Shown here piece by piece: positions 43,269 through 55,043 of a stretch of 64,000 bases of DNA. The first letter of the stretch is position 1. The number at the start of each line of letters is the position of its first letter. The stretch comes from Lunularia cruciata (taxonomy: Eukaryota; Streptophyta; Marchantiopsida; Lunulariales; Lunulariaceae), in contig OX419757.1 in assembly GCA_948567375.1 (NCBI GenBank), positions 69,936,001 to 70,000,000 of the forward strand. The letters are read 5' to 3'. The position numbers and the translations under genes were made by a program. Under the pieces are notes generated by a model. That model did no database searches. It was not told the origin of the DNA and worked only from the letters and a program-made list of their open reading frames with translations.

Positions 43269-44728
43269 CCAGTCACCATGTTTCTGGTGGACTGACACAG
43301 TGGGAACTTAGAGGTCGGTGCATTGAATTGTGGCAACTACCTTCCTAGAAATGCCATGGAAAGCAAGTTTCGAATTTGAGAATGGCATTTACATGGAAAT
43401 CCACTGTGTGCTTGGATAGTCTGTCACTGGCCCACTCGAGCAAAAGGTTTCAGTTCCCAAATTGGTTTCACAAGACAAGAGAGTGTATGTATGCTTGGTT
43501 CGTCTACGGTCGGCCCGCTCGAGCATTGAATATTAGTGCTCTGTATTGAAACCTACAAGGACGTTACAGGCATACCTTCATCCTTGAATTCGCTCTGCCT
43601 TCTTTAACTACTCGATGCACTGAGAAAATGATCAATCAGCATGGAGAGGTTAGCTTCACCTGCCTTCATCTACATATCATATTGGCTACAATAGCTCAGT
43701 TGACGCACATGTTAATCGAGAGTCGCGAGAACGAGTTAATGGAGTTCCATTCTCAGTGACCGATGAATGAGAAGCTATTTACAGTAAGCAGACGGACAGT
43801 GGTCGCAGGTCTTCCGAGTCAATAAGACTACATTTATCTTGGCAGGTCCATCCTGTAGACAAGTAATGAGGCTAAGGTTAAGCCTTGTGTTCTTGGTTCT
43901 GGCGCTCGCTTACTGAGGGGCAGGACTGAACTTCTGCCATTTGCTTGGCCCTTTAGTGATCGAGCGAAAATTAACCGACAAAGCATCAAACTGCATCCAC
44001 TGTATTAAGACGTACATAAGCATTCGTAACACTCGGTGTTTTGGTACGTATCACAAATGACATATCGACTCAATCACAAGCATTTCTTTCACTTAAAAGA
44101 AAAGTTACTAGTCTCCAATGGAAATTTGACCTGTTCTACATCACTTTTATTCCTGTTGAGGTCGTTAGCTTGTTCCAAAGCCATGCAGGATATGTTCGAA
44201 ACATCGTGGATTCTGAGTGCGAGTCAGTGAGTTATAGCAAGTTTCCGAATGTTCGGCTCAGCGACACAATTACAGAGGAGGGCAGGGCAGGGGCGGGGTG
44301 GTGTTGGGCTCTAACATGGAAACCACCCTCTTTAATAAAGAGTGCTAAATTTTGTCATTTATTTCTCATAGGTCCAATCAGCAATGTGTAGAATCCCCTC
44401 CCTGATGTTTAAAACGCAATCGCAGGGGATAATGCCCAAATTACTCAACGCAGGTTAGCTCCAGGATACAGGGGACTCATGCTTCCAGAAAACAAACGAT
44501 ACAACTCAAGGTTGACGCAATATAGTGTACAGTCCGTCAGGAGTCTTTATTGTCCAGGCAGAAGTAACGAATCGTAGCAACTCTAGTCACGAAGTGTAGA
44601 TCCGAAATCTCTGATGTACGATTGGCTACCACCATATATATGATGAGGTGAGAGTATGTAGAGAGTATGAAGTATACAAGTGAGGAGTATAGAGACGGTT
44701 CAGAAGCTCTTCATTTACTCAAGGTTAC
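43269..44728. other. Spacer downstream of the repeat-protein gene
   Basis: Contains the presumed 3' UTR of the plus-strand gene and, at its right end, the 3' flank of the minus-strand plastid gene. Around 43425 and 43515 the phrase GGCCCACTCGAGCA/GGCCCGCTCGAGCA repeats. The plus ORFs at 44036-44391 look like chance. Confidence 0.35.
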
Positions 44729-46633
44729 CTAATCTATCGTAATGACCCCATCCTCATCCATAGTTGGGGTGTAATCAGGTGGAGTGCCAGTTGAATTACT
44801 AGGTGCAGCTGACGGGTCAGACAGTGAGGAAGTAGAAGGAGGTGGTTGCGAGGTAGTGGAATTTGATGAAGATGCAAGGGAATTTTCTGTCGCCATTGCT
44901 TTTCGTGCTGCTTTAGCAGCCGACGCTTTAGCTCTTTCCTGCACTTCGTCCTGCAAGATATTTATGAAATGCCATTTTAGGTTACAGCTTTGAACGGCAT
45001 CACATGCACGCTGGAAGCAATGGCTAGCGTTGTCCAATTTGTAACATACTAGGAAGGACAGATAACATTATTGGGTTTTGTAAAGGCAAATAATTCTGCA
45101 GACTTAGAAACGCAAACAGGAGCTTCCCGCGTGTAGACGATACAGGTTCCAGGGAAAATGCTTAGGAAAAATTCTATCAGCAGTTGCTATCTCCTAAGGG
45201 AAACAAGACATCCAACGCTCCATCAAAATTCAATTTGCATGCTCCTCTTGTTTGATCGATCACAGACATGATTCTCAGTGATTAAATTAGCACTATGATA
45301 TCTGCTTTGAGAGTAGTCTAAACACTGCTCAACTTAGGAAAATCTAAACTACTCCATGGATGCAGGCTTAGATGGCCACTTCGTGCAATAAAGTTGATCA
45401 GGGCTATGGACGAGACCTTACTTCCTTGGTGTTAACATGCCACGTTCGCTGCTGGCGAGTACAATAAAAATTCCACAAAAATACACTCCGGAGAAATCTA
45501 TGTACCTGAAATTCACGAATTTTCTTCTGTTGTTCAGCTTGTTGCCTTCCAATGTCGCTCAGAAACTCCCCAATTGCAGTTCCTACACGCTCATTAATGG
45601 TCTCTGCCAAGGCTTTCCCCAAAAAGAAAGCATCGAGTACTTGTTTATTCTCGTTGTCACCTGATTCACCATGCCAGTCATTCTTAGCTTAATCAGCCCT
45701 ATTGTTTCAATTTCTCTTTAGCTAATGCCGCATTCAGGATCCTCCAGACAGCCTTAACAGTCCTTACGCTGGCTCTCTATCACAACAGTGACATCTCAGC
45801 TCAAGACCGGTGGAAACAGTTTTCAACTTACAACAAACTTATGCTCTATCCAGGCTCTGGCTGTGGGTGCAGAGCAGTTTAGTATGATCTCGAAAAGGCA
45901 ACGAACTGTTTTTTCACTAAACCCAAACCCTAAAAGTGCAATCTCTGTCAGGCACTTTAAGCAAAAGAGAGGAACAGAAACTTTGAATTGTTTACTTTCA
46001 TATGAATCCCTTGTGCATTAACCTTCCACTTTGACCATCTGTCCAGAAATGTGCTATCCTAACAAAGGCACTTCGCTGGCAAACTCAGGAGAGACTAGAT
46101 CCTGCATGCACGACTAAGACTTTGCCAATTCTCTACTAAATCTTCATAAATTCAACAGTGTCCCTCCAGAATATTCTAGCGCTGATTGAACTCATTTCAA
46201 CTGGTCCTTGCTATATTGTAAAATCCTCCCCAACGCCACTAATAGATTCTGCAGAGTAGCAAATAAGCTCAAAATATCCCAGGGACTCGACAAGGCTAGT
46301 AGAAACGATATACGATATAATTAGAATGTAAGCAATCCCATCCAAAATTTTAGCATTCAAATTCAAACAATTCCGTGACCTTTCAGGATTGAAGCACAAT
46401 GATTAAAACTTACCAGGTTTCTGACCACCAAAGCGAGCATAAACCACCACGCCTGCTCTCCTCCTTCTCACTACACTCCGCGTATGATCTCGTCCAACAT
46501 CGGAATCTCGCACCGATTTCCGTGACCCTAACCCTGAGCACGACGAGCTACTAGAACTCGAGCTAGCCAATTCACTAGACAACCCCACAATTCTTAAAGC
46601 GGGTCTGCAGCATCCCAACTGCAGAACTGCCAT
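44729..46633 (-). CDS. Plastid-targeted protein of the At4g13200 type, three exons
   Basis: Exons on the minus strand: 46633-46414, 45660-45506 and 44950-44729, giving 198 residues. The splice sites are canonical and the phases fit: exon 1 ends GGTCAGAAACCTG before GTAAGT, exon 2 is preceded by AATCAG and ends GAATTTCAG before GTACAT, exon 3 is preceded by CTTGCAG. The reading joins seamlessly through GGQKPG-DNENKQVLDAFFLGKALAE. Residues 1-65 are Ser/Arg-rich and look like a chloroplast transit peptide. The middle (VLDAFFLGKALAETINERV, then QQAEQQKKIREFQ, DEVQERAKASAAKAA) matches the conserved core of Arabidopsis At4g13200, an uncharacterised chloroplast protein reported in plastoglobules. 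The C-terminus is Ser/Pro/Thr-rich and ends DEDGVITID. Introns are 753 and 555 bases. Confidence 0.85.
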
Positions 46634-47020
46634 AGCTAGAAATTCTCAAGAAATTCTCAAGATAAAATCCTCCTCCTCCTTTTCCACCCAAAATTATAAG
46701 TTCTCCTTAGCTTCTCGTGCACAACACAAACCCGCCTGCGCAATTAACAGAGCCCGAGGAGATTTCCGAGGTGCTCAGCCCGTGGGCAGTTTCTGTCCTC
46801 TTCTTTAGTTCGACGACTCAGAACAACAAATCCATTCTCCGTCCTTCGAAGTGTAGCCATCTGGACTCTACTTACACCACTCCCCACGAGGTTCCATTTC
46901 ATTCCATTTCATTTCGTTCGTAGGTGTTTGATAAACTGCGTAAGCTGGAAAAACGTACCACGTACAAACGAGAGACGTAGTCCGAACTGAATATCGCACA
47001 GTCGGTATCCAACTCAAAGA
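46634..47020 (-). promoter_or_regulatory. Upstream region of the plastid-protein gene
   Basis: On the minus strand this precedes the ATG at 46633. A direct repeat AGAAATTCTCAAG/AAATTCTCAAG at 46640-46662 lies in the leader. No clear TATA box is seen. The plus ORF 46717-46923 is taken as chance. Confidence 0.35.
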
Positions 47021-47130
47021 CTCTATTGGGGCTTAACCCAATAGTTGTTGATTATCTTTGTTGTCTCTCCCTTGTACGGCTCGATGGGGGTCTTCCCCTC
47101 CTTCATTTTTTCTACGCGATCGCTTTCTCG
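47021..47130 (+). repeat. Isolated 3' tail of the RLE-type non-LTR element
   Basis: CTATTGGGGCTTAACCC, TTGTACGGCTCGATGGGGGT and TTTCTACGCGATCGC match the tail at 30600-30740. Only the last 110 bases are present, as expected for a 5'-truncated insertion. It lies about 390 bases upstream of the plastid gene start. Confidence 0.7.
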
Positions 47131-47849
47131 TCAAAGAGACTTTTTAATATGAACCTCCCGTCTTATGGTAATTTTAAAGCTTACTTTCATAATTTGTCAA
47201 GGATACAAGCCTCCTGACTTAACTCTAATTAGAAGAAAAGAACAAACAATTAAAATAGACTATTGAGCAGGGCACTAGAAAATGGTAAGCATAACCCTTT
47301 CTCTTAAAAGTACTTTGCCCTAAAGATTACTTTCTTGAATTATAACAAATAAATATATCAGCATTCATATTTTATGTAACTTTTTTATCAAAGATATAAA
47401 GAAGGGGAAATTACTACTACCATATGTATTTACTATTTATTGTATATTTGAACGCACCAACATCTCATATACTAACATCAATGAGATAGATTGTTGACGA
47501 TCTCTCTGAAATTTAATAGTTCATCTTGGAGGGGTCACGTCAAAACTATTTTCTACAGTAAAATTAACTCTAAAAAATTTAAATAATTACTTCATTGATT
47601 CTAGAATATACATAATACTACTACTACTAGAGTAATACATATAATCTTAGGAAAAATTTTAATTGAAGTTGTTGATTATCTTCTAATAATTCAGATAGGA
47701 CACATTATCTAAGAGATCTTGCATTTAAAAATAATTATATTTAAAAATAAAAAAATTATAATAAACAATATCTATATCTATATTAAATATATCTAGATCT
47801 ACGATATAATAATAATAATAGTATCTATAATAAAATCTTATGTACATTG

Positions 47850-47852
<3 letters not shown>

Positions 47853-47916
<64 letters not shown>
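47853..47916. repeat. (TA)32 microsatellite
   Basis: An uninterrupted AT/TA run of 64 bases. Confidence 0.95.
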
Positions 47917-47918
<2 letters not shown>

Positions 47919-48604
47919 TTAATGGCAAGCTATATATATTTCTTCTCTTCTCTTCTCTTTTATAATAGAAAATATTTAAATCCATAAAAATCTTTATCAA
48001 TAGTGAATTTGAAGCTTTTTATATCTTAGAATAATGAGATAATATGAAATATTAATTAAAAATATAACTTAAGCTGGTAATTTTATTTAATCTTGATTTT
48101 CATATGGAAAAGTAATTCTAGTGGCAAGACCTAGTGACCAGATTTGAGATTTTAACTCTATAAAACAATATAAAAGCTATCATATTAGGAGATGATAATA
48201 TTTGTTAATCCCAAATCCTTAGTAATACTCAAATTTTACACTGAAAAGAATTTTAATTAAATCAATATGTATGTTATTGAAACTTTTGTACACCGCATCA
48301 TACGCAGCTTGTAAAGTGCGTAATTTGAACAGTAAATTTTTCAGTAACACATGTTATATTACTTATAGTAGTCCTTATTAGTAATAATTTTATTTATTTT
48401 AAGCTTATAAGAAAATATCATTTGATTGTCTACTAGTCTTTCTAATTATATTAGCCAAATTAATCAAATTACTATATTAATTCATAGTAAAATAATATAA
48501 TTATATTAAAATTATGTTATAAAACCAAAAAATATAGGAAAAAGGATATAAATATCTAGTGAACCATTACCTTTCATGATAATAGTTTGAGGAATGGATG
48601 TCGG

Positions 48605-48835
48605 AGTTGCAATGACTTATTTGTAGCAGTATGGCTTATTGACTTATTTGTAGCAGTAAAACTATTGTTAATAATCTATTATATGTAACGATATTTGCCT
48701 TCATACGTAATATGACAGCAGATCAATAAGATGGTTATAATCTGCTACAAATAAGTCATCTTATTGATCTGCTATCGTATTACATATGAAGGCAAATATT
48801 GTTAGATATAATAGATTGTTAACAATAATTTTCCT
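48605..48835. repeat. Foldback (inverted repeat) element
   Basis: The arms 48661-48730 and 48760-48829 are reverse complements over 70 bases with 7 mismatches. The 29-base loop and left flank hold further copies of GACTTATTTGTAGC (48615, 48648) and its complement (48743). A single-stranded copy would form a long hairpin. It is compatible with a MITE-like foldback or a small-RNA hairpin precursor; no terminal duplication was identified. Confidence 0.8.
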
Positions 48836-50299
48836 TTATATAATTATATAATATATTTTAAACCTTAAACTTGATCAAGTTTCCAAGGGCTTGACATTCA
48901 AATACACTCTATCAAGAATTTCTAAATTTATTTGGTACTCTTCATATGCTTGATAATAAAAGGTTGTATTTTCTAATAAGAACCAAGATAAACCAAATTT
49001 TCCTTCTATAGAGATATAAGAATATCTATATATTTTAATAGTAAAAATTTTAAAATTATTGTTGAATGCTAAAATCATTCAATGATTCCTAACGTTTGAG
49101 CAAATATACACATCTAGAAAATCCACAATTAGACCAAGTAAGTCATGAATGTTATAACTGTAATTATTACCAAACATATAATCTACATATGTGCTAATCT
49201 CATCAAGATAATAGTATAACTGATTCTATAATTAATTGATCCCTTGGGAGTTAAGTTATAATTTTAACTAAAAACCATTTCCAACCACGTAGTTCCATCA
49301 ATGATCGTCTTAGAGTATTTTGTACAGTGAATATCATTTAAGATTATCTGATATTTGAGTAATTCTTGAATGATACTTATTAGTTATCTACTTGAATAAT
49401 AAAATAGATATATTTAGTTATAATTTGAAAACTAAACTAAATTATAGAGTCTCATACTTTGAATCTATAACAAAATTTGCAGTAAAAAGTTACCAGTATT
49501 AAATGTATACGTTAGAAATGGTAGAAATCTAAGTTAAGGTGATTTTCCTATAAAGGAATAGTTGAATGATATCCAAAAGAATTACCTCTAATAAAAGCAA
49601 ATGTTCAAATAACAAGTTATCTTTTCGAACTTAAGAATGTATAAAAAATTTGATAAACTCGTCTTCAAATATCTTCATGTTTTCCTATGTGTATTGAAAT
49701 AATTAAGTTAGAATTGAAATTGAAAATCAAATATCAAATATTTCAATATCCTAACTTCAAAACAAGTTGATAATAAGAATTTACAAATAAACAAGAAGTT
49801 CTAATGTAAAAAATATCTTTGGATAGTGACACCACATCAAAGATAATAATTCAATACCGTAATTTAATTTAATTTCAGTTATAAACATCAAGAGCATAAA
49901 AGAGCAAGTGATTATGATAAGAGAAACTAAGAAATTATAGCTTTGGAGCAAGAAGTGAAAGCATATGAATAAAATATAAAATTTTTTTTTATCTATTTGA
50001 GAATTGCTATTAGTTTTTTGAGAAGTTTTTATATGAATTTACTTTAAACATGTAGAAAGTTATGAGTTGATATTATAATCTTTAAAAATAATCAATAGAT
50101 CAATATATGGAAAAGTATCTATTGATAAATAGTTATGATATTATAATTTCTTAAATATACATTTACACTGATTGATCTTGATATTTAATCTTTAAATATA
50201 TCAATTTAGATGGTATAGTTGAAATGAAGAAACCTTATAAAACCATCATTACTAAATTTCATATCTAGCAAGAATGAATATCATGATGATATAAGAGTG

Positions 50300-50508
50300 A
50301 GTTTGCATATTTTTTAGGCCTAATTCATTTGTTTATATCTCCAAAATTGACTCTAAATTTTTTAAGCTATTTTCGGCTCTTGCCCTATTAATAGAAATTT
50401 TTTTTTGGTGATATTTCTATCTGATCTATTTAGAAAATTATATTTATCATCCTTTCAGATGTTACCAAGTCAATTTTCACCTTTAGATGTCTAACAATTT
50501 GTATTACA
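50300..50508 (-). repeat. Partial LTR related to the 14.8-21.4 kb chromovirus
   Basis: CCTAATTCATTTGTTTA, then the TTGGTGATATTTCTATCTGATC block and TCAATTTTCACC match 15150-15510 and 21035-21384, with small deletions, and the end reads GTATTACA like TATTGCA. Only the right two-fifths of the LTR is present. It forms the insertion target for the larger element at 50514. Confidence 0.7.
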
Positions 50509-50513
50509 ATATT
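50509..50513. other. Left target-site duplication of the 50.5-61.5 kb element
   Basis: ATATT here and ATACC at 61458-61462. The two differences are C to T transitions, consistent with a decayed 5-bp duplication. Confidence 0.45.
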
Positions 50514-50876
50514 TGTAAAAGACCGAGACTGAAAAGAGAAATAAGAAAATTGAAACTCACATTGGGACACTTGAATTAGTGAAAACTCCAAATGCCTAGC
50601 ATGAGCTTTGGCTCTTGTATTTATAGGGAGCATACAAGGCTCTTGAGAAGCTTCTCAAGAAGCTTGCTTGAGCCGCTTTCTTGGAATGCAAGCCAAGTTA
50701 ATTGGGAAGCTTCTCAAGAAGCTTCCTTCTAGAAGCCGCTTACTTGGCATGCAAGCTAAGCTAGTTGGAAACTTCTAGAAGTTTCCTAGATACTTATAGA
50801 ATATTCTAGGCTAATCTGTCTTATTTGCTTCTTTGTTAGTCCTATTAACTTTGTCTCTAAACTCCATATTGTTACA
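50514..50876 (-). repeat. 3' LTR of outer minus-strand chromovirus
   Basis: It starts TGTAAAAGACCGAG and ends TTGTTACA on the plus strand, about 363 bases, slightly deleted against the partner at 61055-61457 (403 bases). CTTCTCAAGAAGCTT palindromes are conspicuous. The polypurine tract (minus strand ATGGGGGAATA) lies at 50877-50887. Confidence 0.85.
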
Positions 50877-50887
50877 TATTCCCCCAT

Positions 50888-52418
50888 TGCTAGTTGGTGA
50901 CGTCCTTGTTGCCAATGAGCTTTGAACTCTTGGATGGCCAATTGTGCATTCTAGAGATGAGAAAGAGGTTCCCATGTGGCATCATGAAGGGGATACCCTT
51001 TCCAAAGGACCTTGTACTCTGTATGTTGTCAACTGCCTCGTTGAATATGGCGACATGCAAGGATACGATCAACTTGGCACTCCTCATGATCATTGATAGG
51101 GATAGGAGGAGGGGCAGGTTGGACTCAAGAGGAAGAAGAACGGGAGTTAGGAACAAAGGATTTTAACTTCAAAACATGAAAGACAAGATGGATGCACATA
51201 TGACAAGGCAAGGCAAGGCAAGTCAATAAGCAATAGGTGAGACAATTTGGGTGATATCAAAGGGTCCTATCTAATTAGGGGCTAGTTTACAAACTTGGGT
51301 ATCAAGTGAGAGAGGGAGGTTATTGGATGAGAGCATGACCTTATCACCAGCTTGAAAGTTGAGATTGCGATGATGGTGATCCGCATATTGTTTTGCCAAT
51401 TTTGAGGCAACACGGAGAGGAGATTTGGCTTGTTGGAGGGATTGGGAGATGGTGGTCAAGAAGGTGGAAGTATGAGGGACATGAGACGGGGGAGGAGCAA
51501 GAAGGGAATCTGGAACAAGTGGATCTTGACCAAAATTGAGAAAGAAAGGAGAAACTCCAATGCTTGCCTGTTTAGAATTGTTGTATGCAAACTCCGTAGC
51601 TGCAAGACATTCATCTCAATTGGTATGGTGAATGTTGATGAAGGCACGACGCATATGTTCCAAGCTGCAATTTGCACATTCACTTTGTCTATCAGTTTGA
51701 GGATGATAGGCTGTGGACAAAGCAAACTTGGTGCCAAGTATCTAGAAGAGTGCTTGCCAAAACTTTCTAGTGAAGCAAGGATCACGATTGGAGATGAGTA
51801 TATGCGGCATCCCATGATGCTTGAATACATTATCAAAGTAGAGTTGCACTAAGGTTGGAGCATCCATAGTATCAATTGTTGGTGCCAAATGGATTTACTT
51901 ACTAAGCTTATCCACAAACACCACAATTGCTATGTGACATTGCTTTGTCTTGGGCAAGGAGGTGATGAGATCTAAGCTCACATGTTCCCAACGAGTAGTT
52001 AGAATGAGGAGTGGCTGAAGGAGTTCATTCGGCTTTTGGTTATTGGTCTTGTTGCATTGACAACTCTCACACGATTGGACAAACTCCCGAACATCTTGTG
52101 CCATGTTGGACAACCACCATTGGTGTTGGAGGGTACCCAAGGTCTTGTCCACACCCATGTGACCAGCTATTGGTAAATCATAGGCTTCTTGAAGGTGCAC
52201 AAGTCAAAGATCACCTTTGGCTGGAACATAGATCCGGTCCTCATGGAATAGAAGCCCTTCCTTGAAGGAGAAGGTGTTGTACTCCTTGTTGCATGTTGTC
52301 AAACGACCATGTACCATTTGGAAGAAGGGATCTTGTTGTAGAGCTGACCAAAACTCATTATGGACTTTGGAGTCAATTAACACCATTGTAATTGCCGTTG
52401 TGATGAGAAGAAGAGACT
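50888..52418 (-). pseudogene. Outer chromovirus: chromodomain and integrase remnant
   Basis: The right half of the outer element's pol, read on the minus strand from 52418 to 50888. It begins with the end of the RNase H connection (KVHNEFWSALQQDPFFQMVH), then the integrase zinc head (HLQEAYDLPIAGHMGVDKT, CESCQCNKTN), the core with SLDLITSLPKTK (first Asp) and, after shifts, the second Asp and Glu regions. It ends in a chromodomain region mirrored by 54708-54977. Stops and frame changes are present. Confidence 0.75.
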
Positions 52419-52423
52419 TCAAA
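52419..52423. other. Left target-site duplication of the inner composite insertion
   Basis: TCAAA at 52419-52423 and at 57806-57810, a perfect 5-bp duplication. Removing the insertion joins a continuous outer coding sequence (RNase H end into the connection). Confidence 0.85.
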
Positions 52424-52508
52424 TGTAACAATATGGAGATCAATAATGTAGTTAGTAAGGCAAACAAAGTAGAGAATAAGCCAAATTAGCCCATAATATT
52501 TTAGAAGC
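52424..52508 (+). repeat. First 85 bases of the inner 5' LTR, fused to RT
   Basis: TGTAACAATATGGAG to TAGAAGCATCTAGA equals the start of the LTRs at 55044 and 57397. It then jumps to RT sequence (TACTTTTCCAAGTTGGATC). The rest of the LTR, PBS, gag and protease have been deleted. Confidence 0.75.
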
Positions 52509-53505
52509 ATCTAGATACTTTTCCAAGTTGGATCTTTGCAGTGGCTATTGGCAAATCCCTATTGATAAGGAGAATGTGCAAAGGACTACCTTTTGCACAA
52601 GGTATGTGCATTTTGAGCGGAGAGTTCTACCTTTCGGGCTCACTAATGCTCCAACAGTCTTCATAGATCAGATGCATCGGGTGTTGGATGGACCATTAGA
52701 TTGGTACATGGTTGTGGTCTTGGATGATATCTTAATCCATAGCAAGACAGAGGCGGAACACGTGAATCATGTGCAAGAAGTCCTCATACAACTACGACAA
52801 TGAAAATTCTATTGTAGGAAATCAAAGTGTGCCTTTTGGCTGAAGGAAGTCACCTTCTTGGGTCATAAGATCTCATTGGAAGGGATCAAGATGGAAGAGT
52901 AGAAAATCAAGGCCATTACTAATTGGCCTACTCTAAAGGATGCTACAAAAGTATGGGCATTTAATAGATTGGCCAATTTTTACCGATAGTTCATCCATTA
53001 TTATGCTCATGTGGCTGCACCATTGACTAACCTCTTGGAGAAGAACTTGAGCTTCCAATGGACCACCAAGCATGAAGAAGCATTCCAAAAGCTGAAAAAT
53101 ATGGTGTCTTCAAGACCCATCTTTCAACCATATAATCCTCAACTACCTTGTGTGGTTGATTTTGATGCTTCTAAGTTTGCAATTGGAGTAGTGTTGCAAT
53201 AGGAATTCCAAGATGGACTACATCCCATTGCCTTTGTGTCTTGCCAACTAAATATAGCTGAAAGAAATTACTCTACTTGAGATTGGGAACAACTTGCAAT
53301 GGTATATGCCACTAAGGCATGGAGGTATTATCTCTTAGGGAAACAAGTGATCATGCAAACCGATCATAAACCATTGTTGCAGACCTTACACTTGGAATAC
53401 ATGAAGAATGGACATCATCAACGGAAGGAGCAACTCCACTTGTTTGTCATCAAAATTCAATACAAACTAGGTTGGTTCCATGTCATCCCTGATGGTCTAT
53501 CATGA
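52509..53505 (+). pseudogene. Inner chromovirus RT and RNase H remnant
   Basis: Palm motif A is in KLDLCSGYWQIPIDKE (with MDLCSGYW read at 52528) and [14 protein letters not shown] is motif B. VVVLDDILIHS contains the DD pair of the active site, YxDD read as VLDD. Downstream, LTNLLEKNLSFQWTTKHEEAF and CVVDFDASKFAIGVVLQ belong to the RNase H start (Asp present). TDHKPLLQTL at 53299-53505 completes RNase H. A few stops break it. Confidence 0.85.
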
Positions 53506-54410
53506 TGACCTGATTTGAAGTCTCTTCCTCTCATCACGGCGGCAATTACGACGGTGGCAATCGACTCCAAGGTCCAAAAATGAGTTTTGGTCAGCTCTAC
53601 AACAAGATCCCTTCTTCCAAATGGTACATGGTCGTCCTATAACATGTGACAAGGAGTAAAACCCGTTCTTCTTCAAGGAAGGCCTTCTATTCCATGAGAA
53701 CCAAATCTATGTTCCAGCCAAAGATGATCTCCAACTTGTGCATCTTCAAGAAACCCATGATTTACCGATAGTTGGTCACATGAGTGTGGACAAGACCTTG
53801 GGTACCGTCCAATGCCAATGGTGGTGGCCCAACATGACATGAGATGTTTGAGAGTTTGTCCCATTGTGTGAGAGCTACCAACGCAACAAGGCCAGCAACC
53901 AAAAGCCAAATGGACTCCTTCAACCACTCCCCATTCTATCTACTCGATGGGAACATATTAGCTTAGATCTCATCACATCCTTGCCCAAGACAAAGCAAGG
54001 ACACATAACAATCATGGTGTTTGTGGATAAGCTCAATAAGAAAATCTACTTGGCACCAACCTTTGATACCATAGATGCTCCAACCTTAGCACAAATGTAC
54101 TTTGACAATGTCTTCAAGCATCATGGGATGCCACGTGTACTTATCTCTGACCGTGATCCTCAATTCATTGGGAAGTTTTGGCAAGCACTCTTCCAGATAC
54201 TTGGCACCAAGCTTGCTTTGTCCATGGCCTATCATCCTCAAACTGATGGACAAATTGAACATGCAAATCATACCTTGGAGGATATGTTGCATGCTTTTGT
54301 CAATGTCCACTATACCAATTGGGATGAATGTCTTGCAACTGCAAAATTTGCCTACAACAATTCCAAATAGGCAAGCATCGGATTTTCTCCTTTCTCAATT
54401 TTAGCCAAGA
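53506..54410 (+). pseudogene. Inner chromovirus integrase remnant
   Basis: The zinc head is CESYQRNKASNQKP (second Cys replaced by Tyr). The core ISLDLITSLPKTKQGH has the first catalytic Asp, VLISDRDPQFIGKFWQ the second Asp, and QTDGQIEHANHTLEDML the Glu. All three acidic residues therefore remain in one 168-codon frame (53864-54370), the best preserved integrase in the window. It ends at a TAG after FAYNNSK. Confidence 0.85.
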
Positions 54411-55043
54411 TCCACTTGTCCCAAATCCTCTTCTTGCTCCTCCTCCATCTCAGGTCCCTCATACTTCAACCTTCTTGACCACCATCTCCGAATCTCTTTA
54501 ACAAGCCAAATCTCACCTCCTTGTTGCTCAAAAACAATATGAGGACCACCATTGTTGTGATCTCACCTTTGAAGTTGGTGATAAAGTTATTCTATCCTCT
54601 AGTAATCTAACCTTCCCACTTGATGCCCAAGTTTGTAAAATTGCCCCTAATTGGATAGGACCCTTTGATGTCACCCCAAATTATCTCTTATTGCTTATCA
54701 ACTTGCCTTGCCTTGTCATATGCACATCCACCTTGTCTTTCATGTTTCTAAGTTGAAACCCTTTGTTCATAACCCCTCTTCTTTTTCCTCTCGAGTCCAA
54801 CCCCTTCCTCCTCATGTCCCTATCTATGATTATGAGGAGTACAAAGTTGATTGTATCCTTGCTTGTTGCCACATTCAACGAGGACGCCGACAACATACGG
54901 AGTACAAGGTCCTTTGGAAAGGGTATCTCCTTCATGATGCCACATGGGAACCTCTTTCTAACCTCCAAAATGCATAGATGGCCATCCAGGAGTTTGAAGC
55001 TTCAATAGCGATGATGACATCACCAACTAGTGGTGGGAGAATA
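54411..55043 (+). pseudogene. Inner chromovirus chromodomain and 3' end
   Basis: From 54708 the frame reads MHIHLVFHVSKLKPF (the integrase C-terminal GPY/F-like part) and EYKVDCILACCHI, then TEYKVLWKGYLLHDATWEPLSNL, a chromodomain with its Trp and Glu retained. The polypurine tract GGTGGGAGAATA precedes the LTR at 55044. Confidence 0.85.

Larger units (their letters stand above)
47131..50299. other. AT-rich spacer without genes
   Basis: Very high A+T with no coding signal and no element motif other than the microsatellite and the foldback listed separately. Short ORFs here are chance. Confidence 0.6.

Noticed and set aside
47200-50300. Genes in the AT-rich spacer
   Set aside because: Only short ORFs of Ile/Lys/Asn/Tyr composition, as expected by chance in AT-rich DNA.
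50894-51852. Plus-strand ORFs across the outer integrase
   Set aside because: They are shadows of the minus-strand integrase and chromodomain, which carry the recognised motifs.
54086-54310. Minus-strand ORF over the inner integrase
   Set aside because: The plus frame contains the catalytic D, D and E; the minus frame is a shadow.
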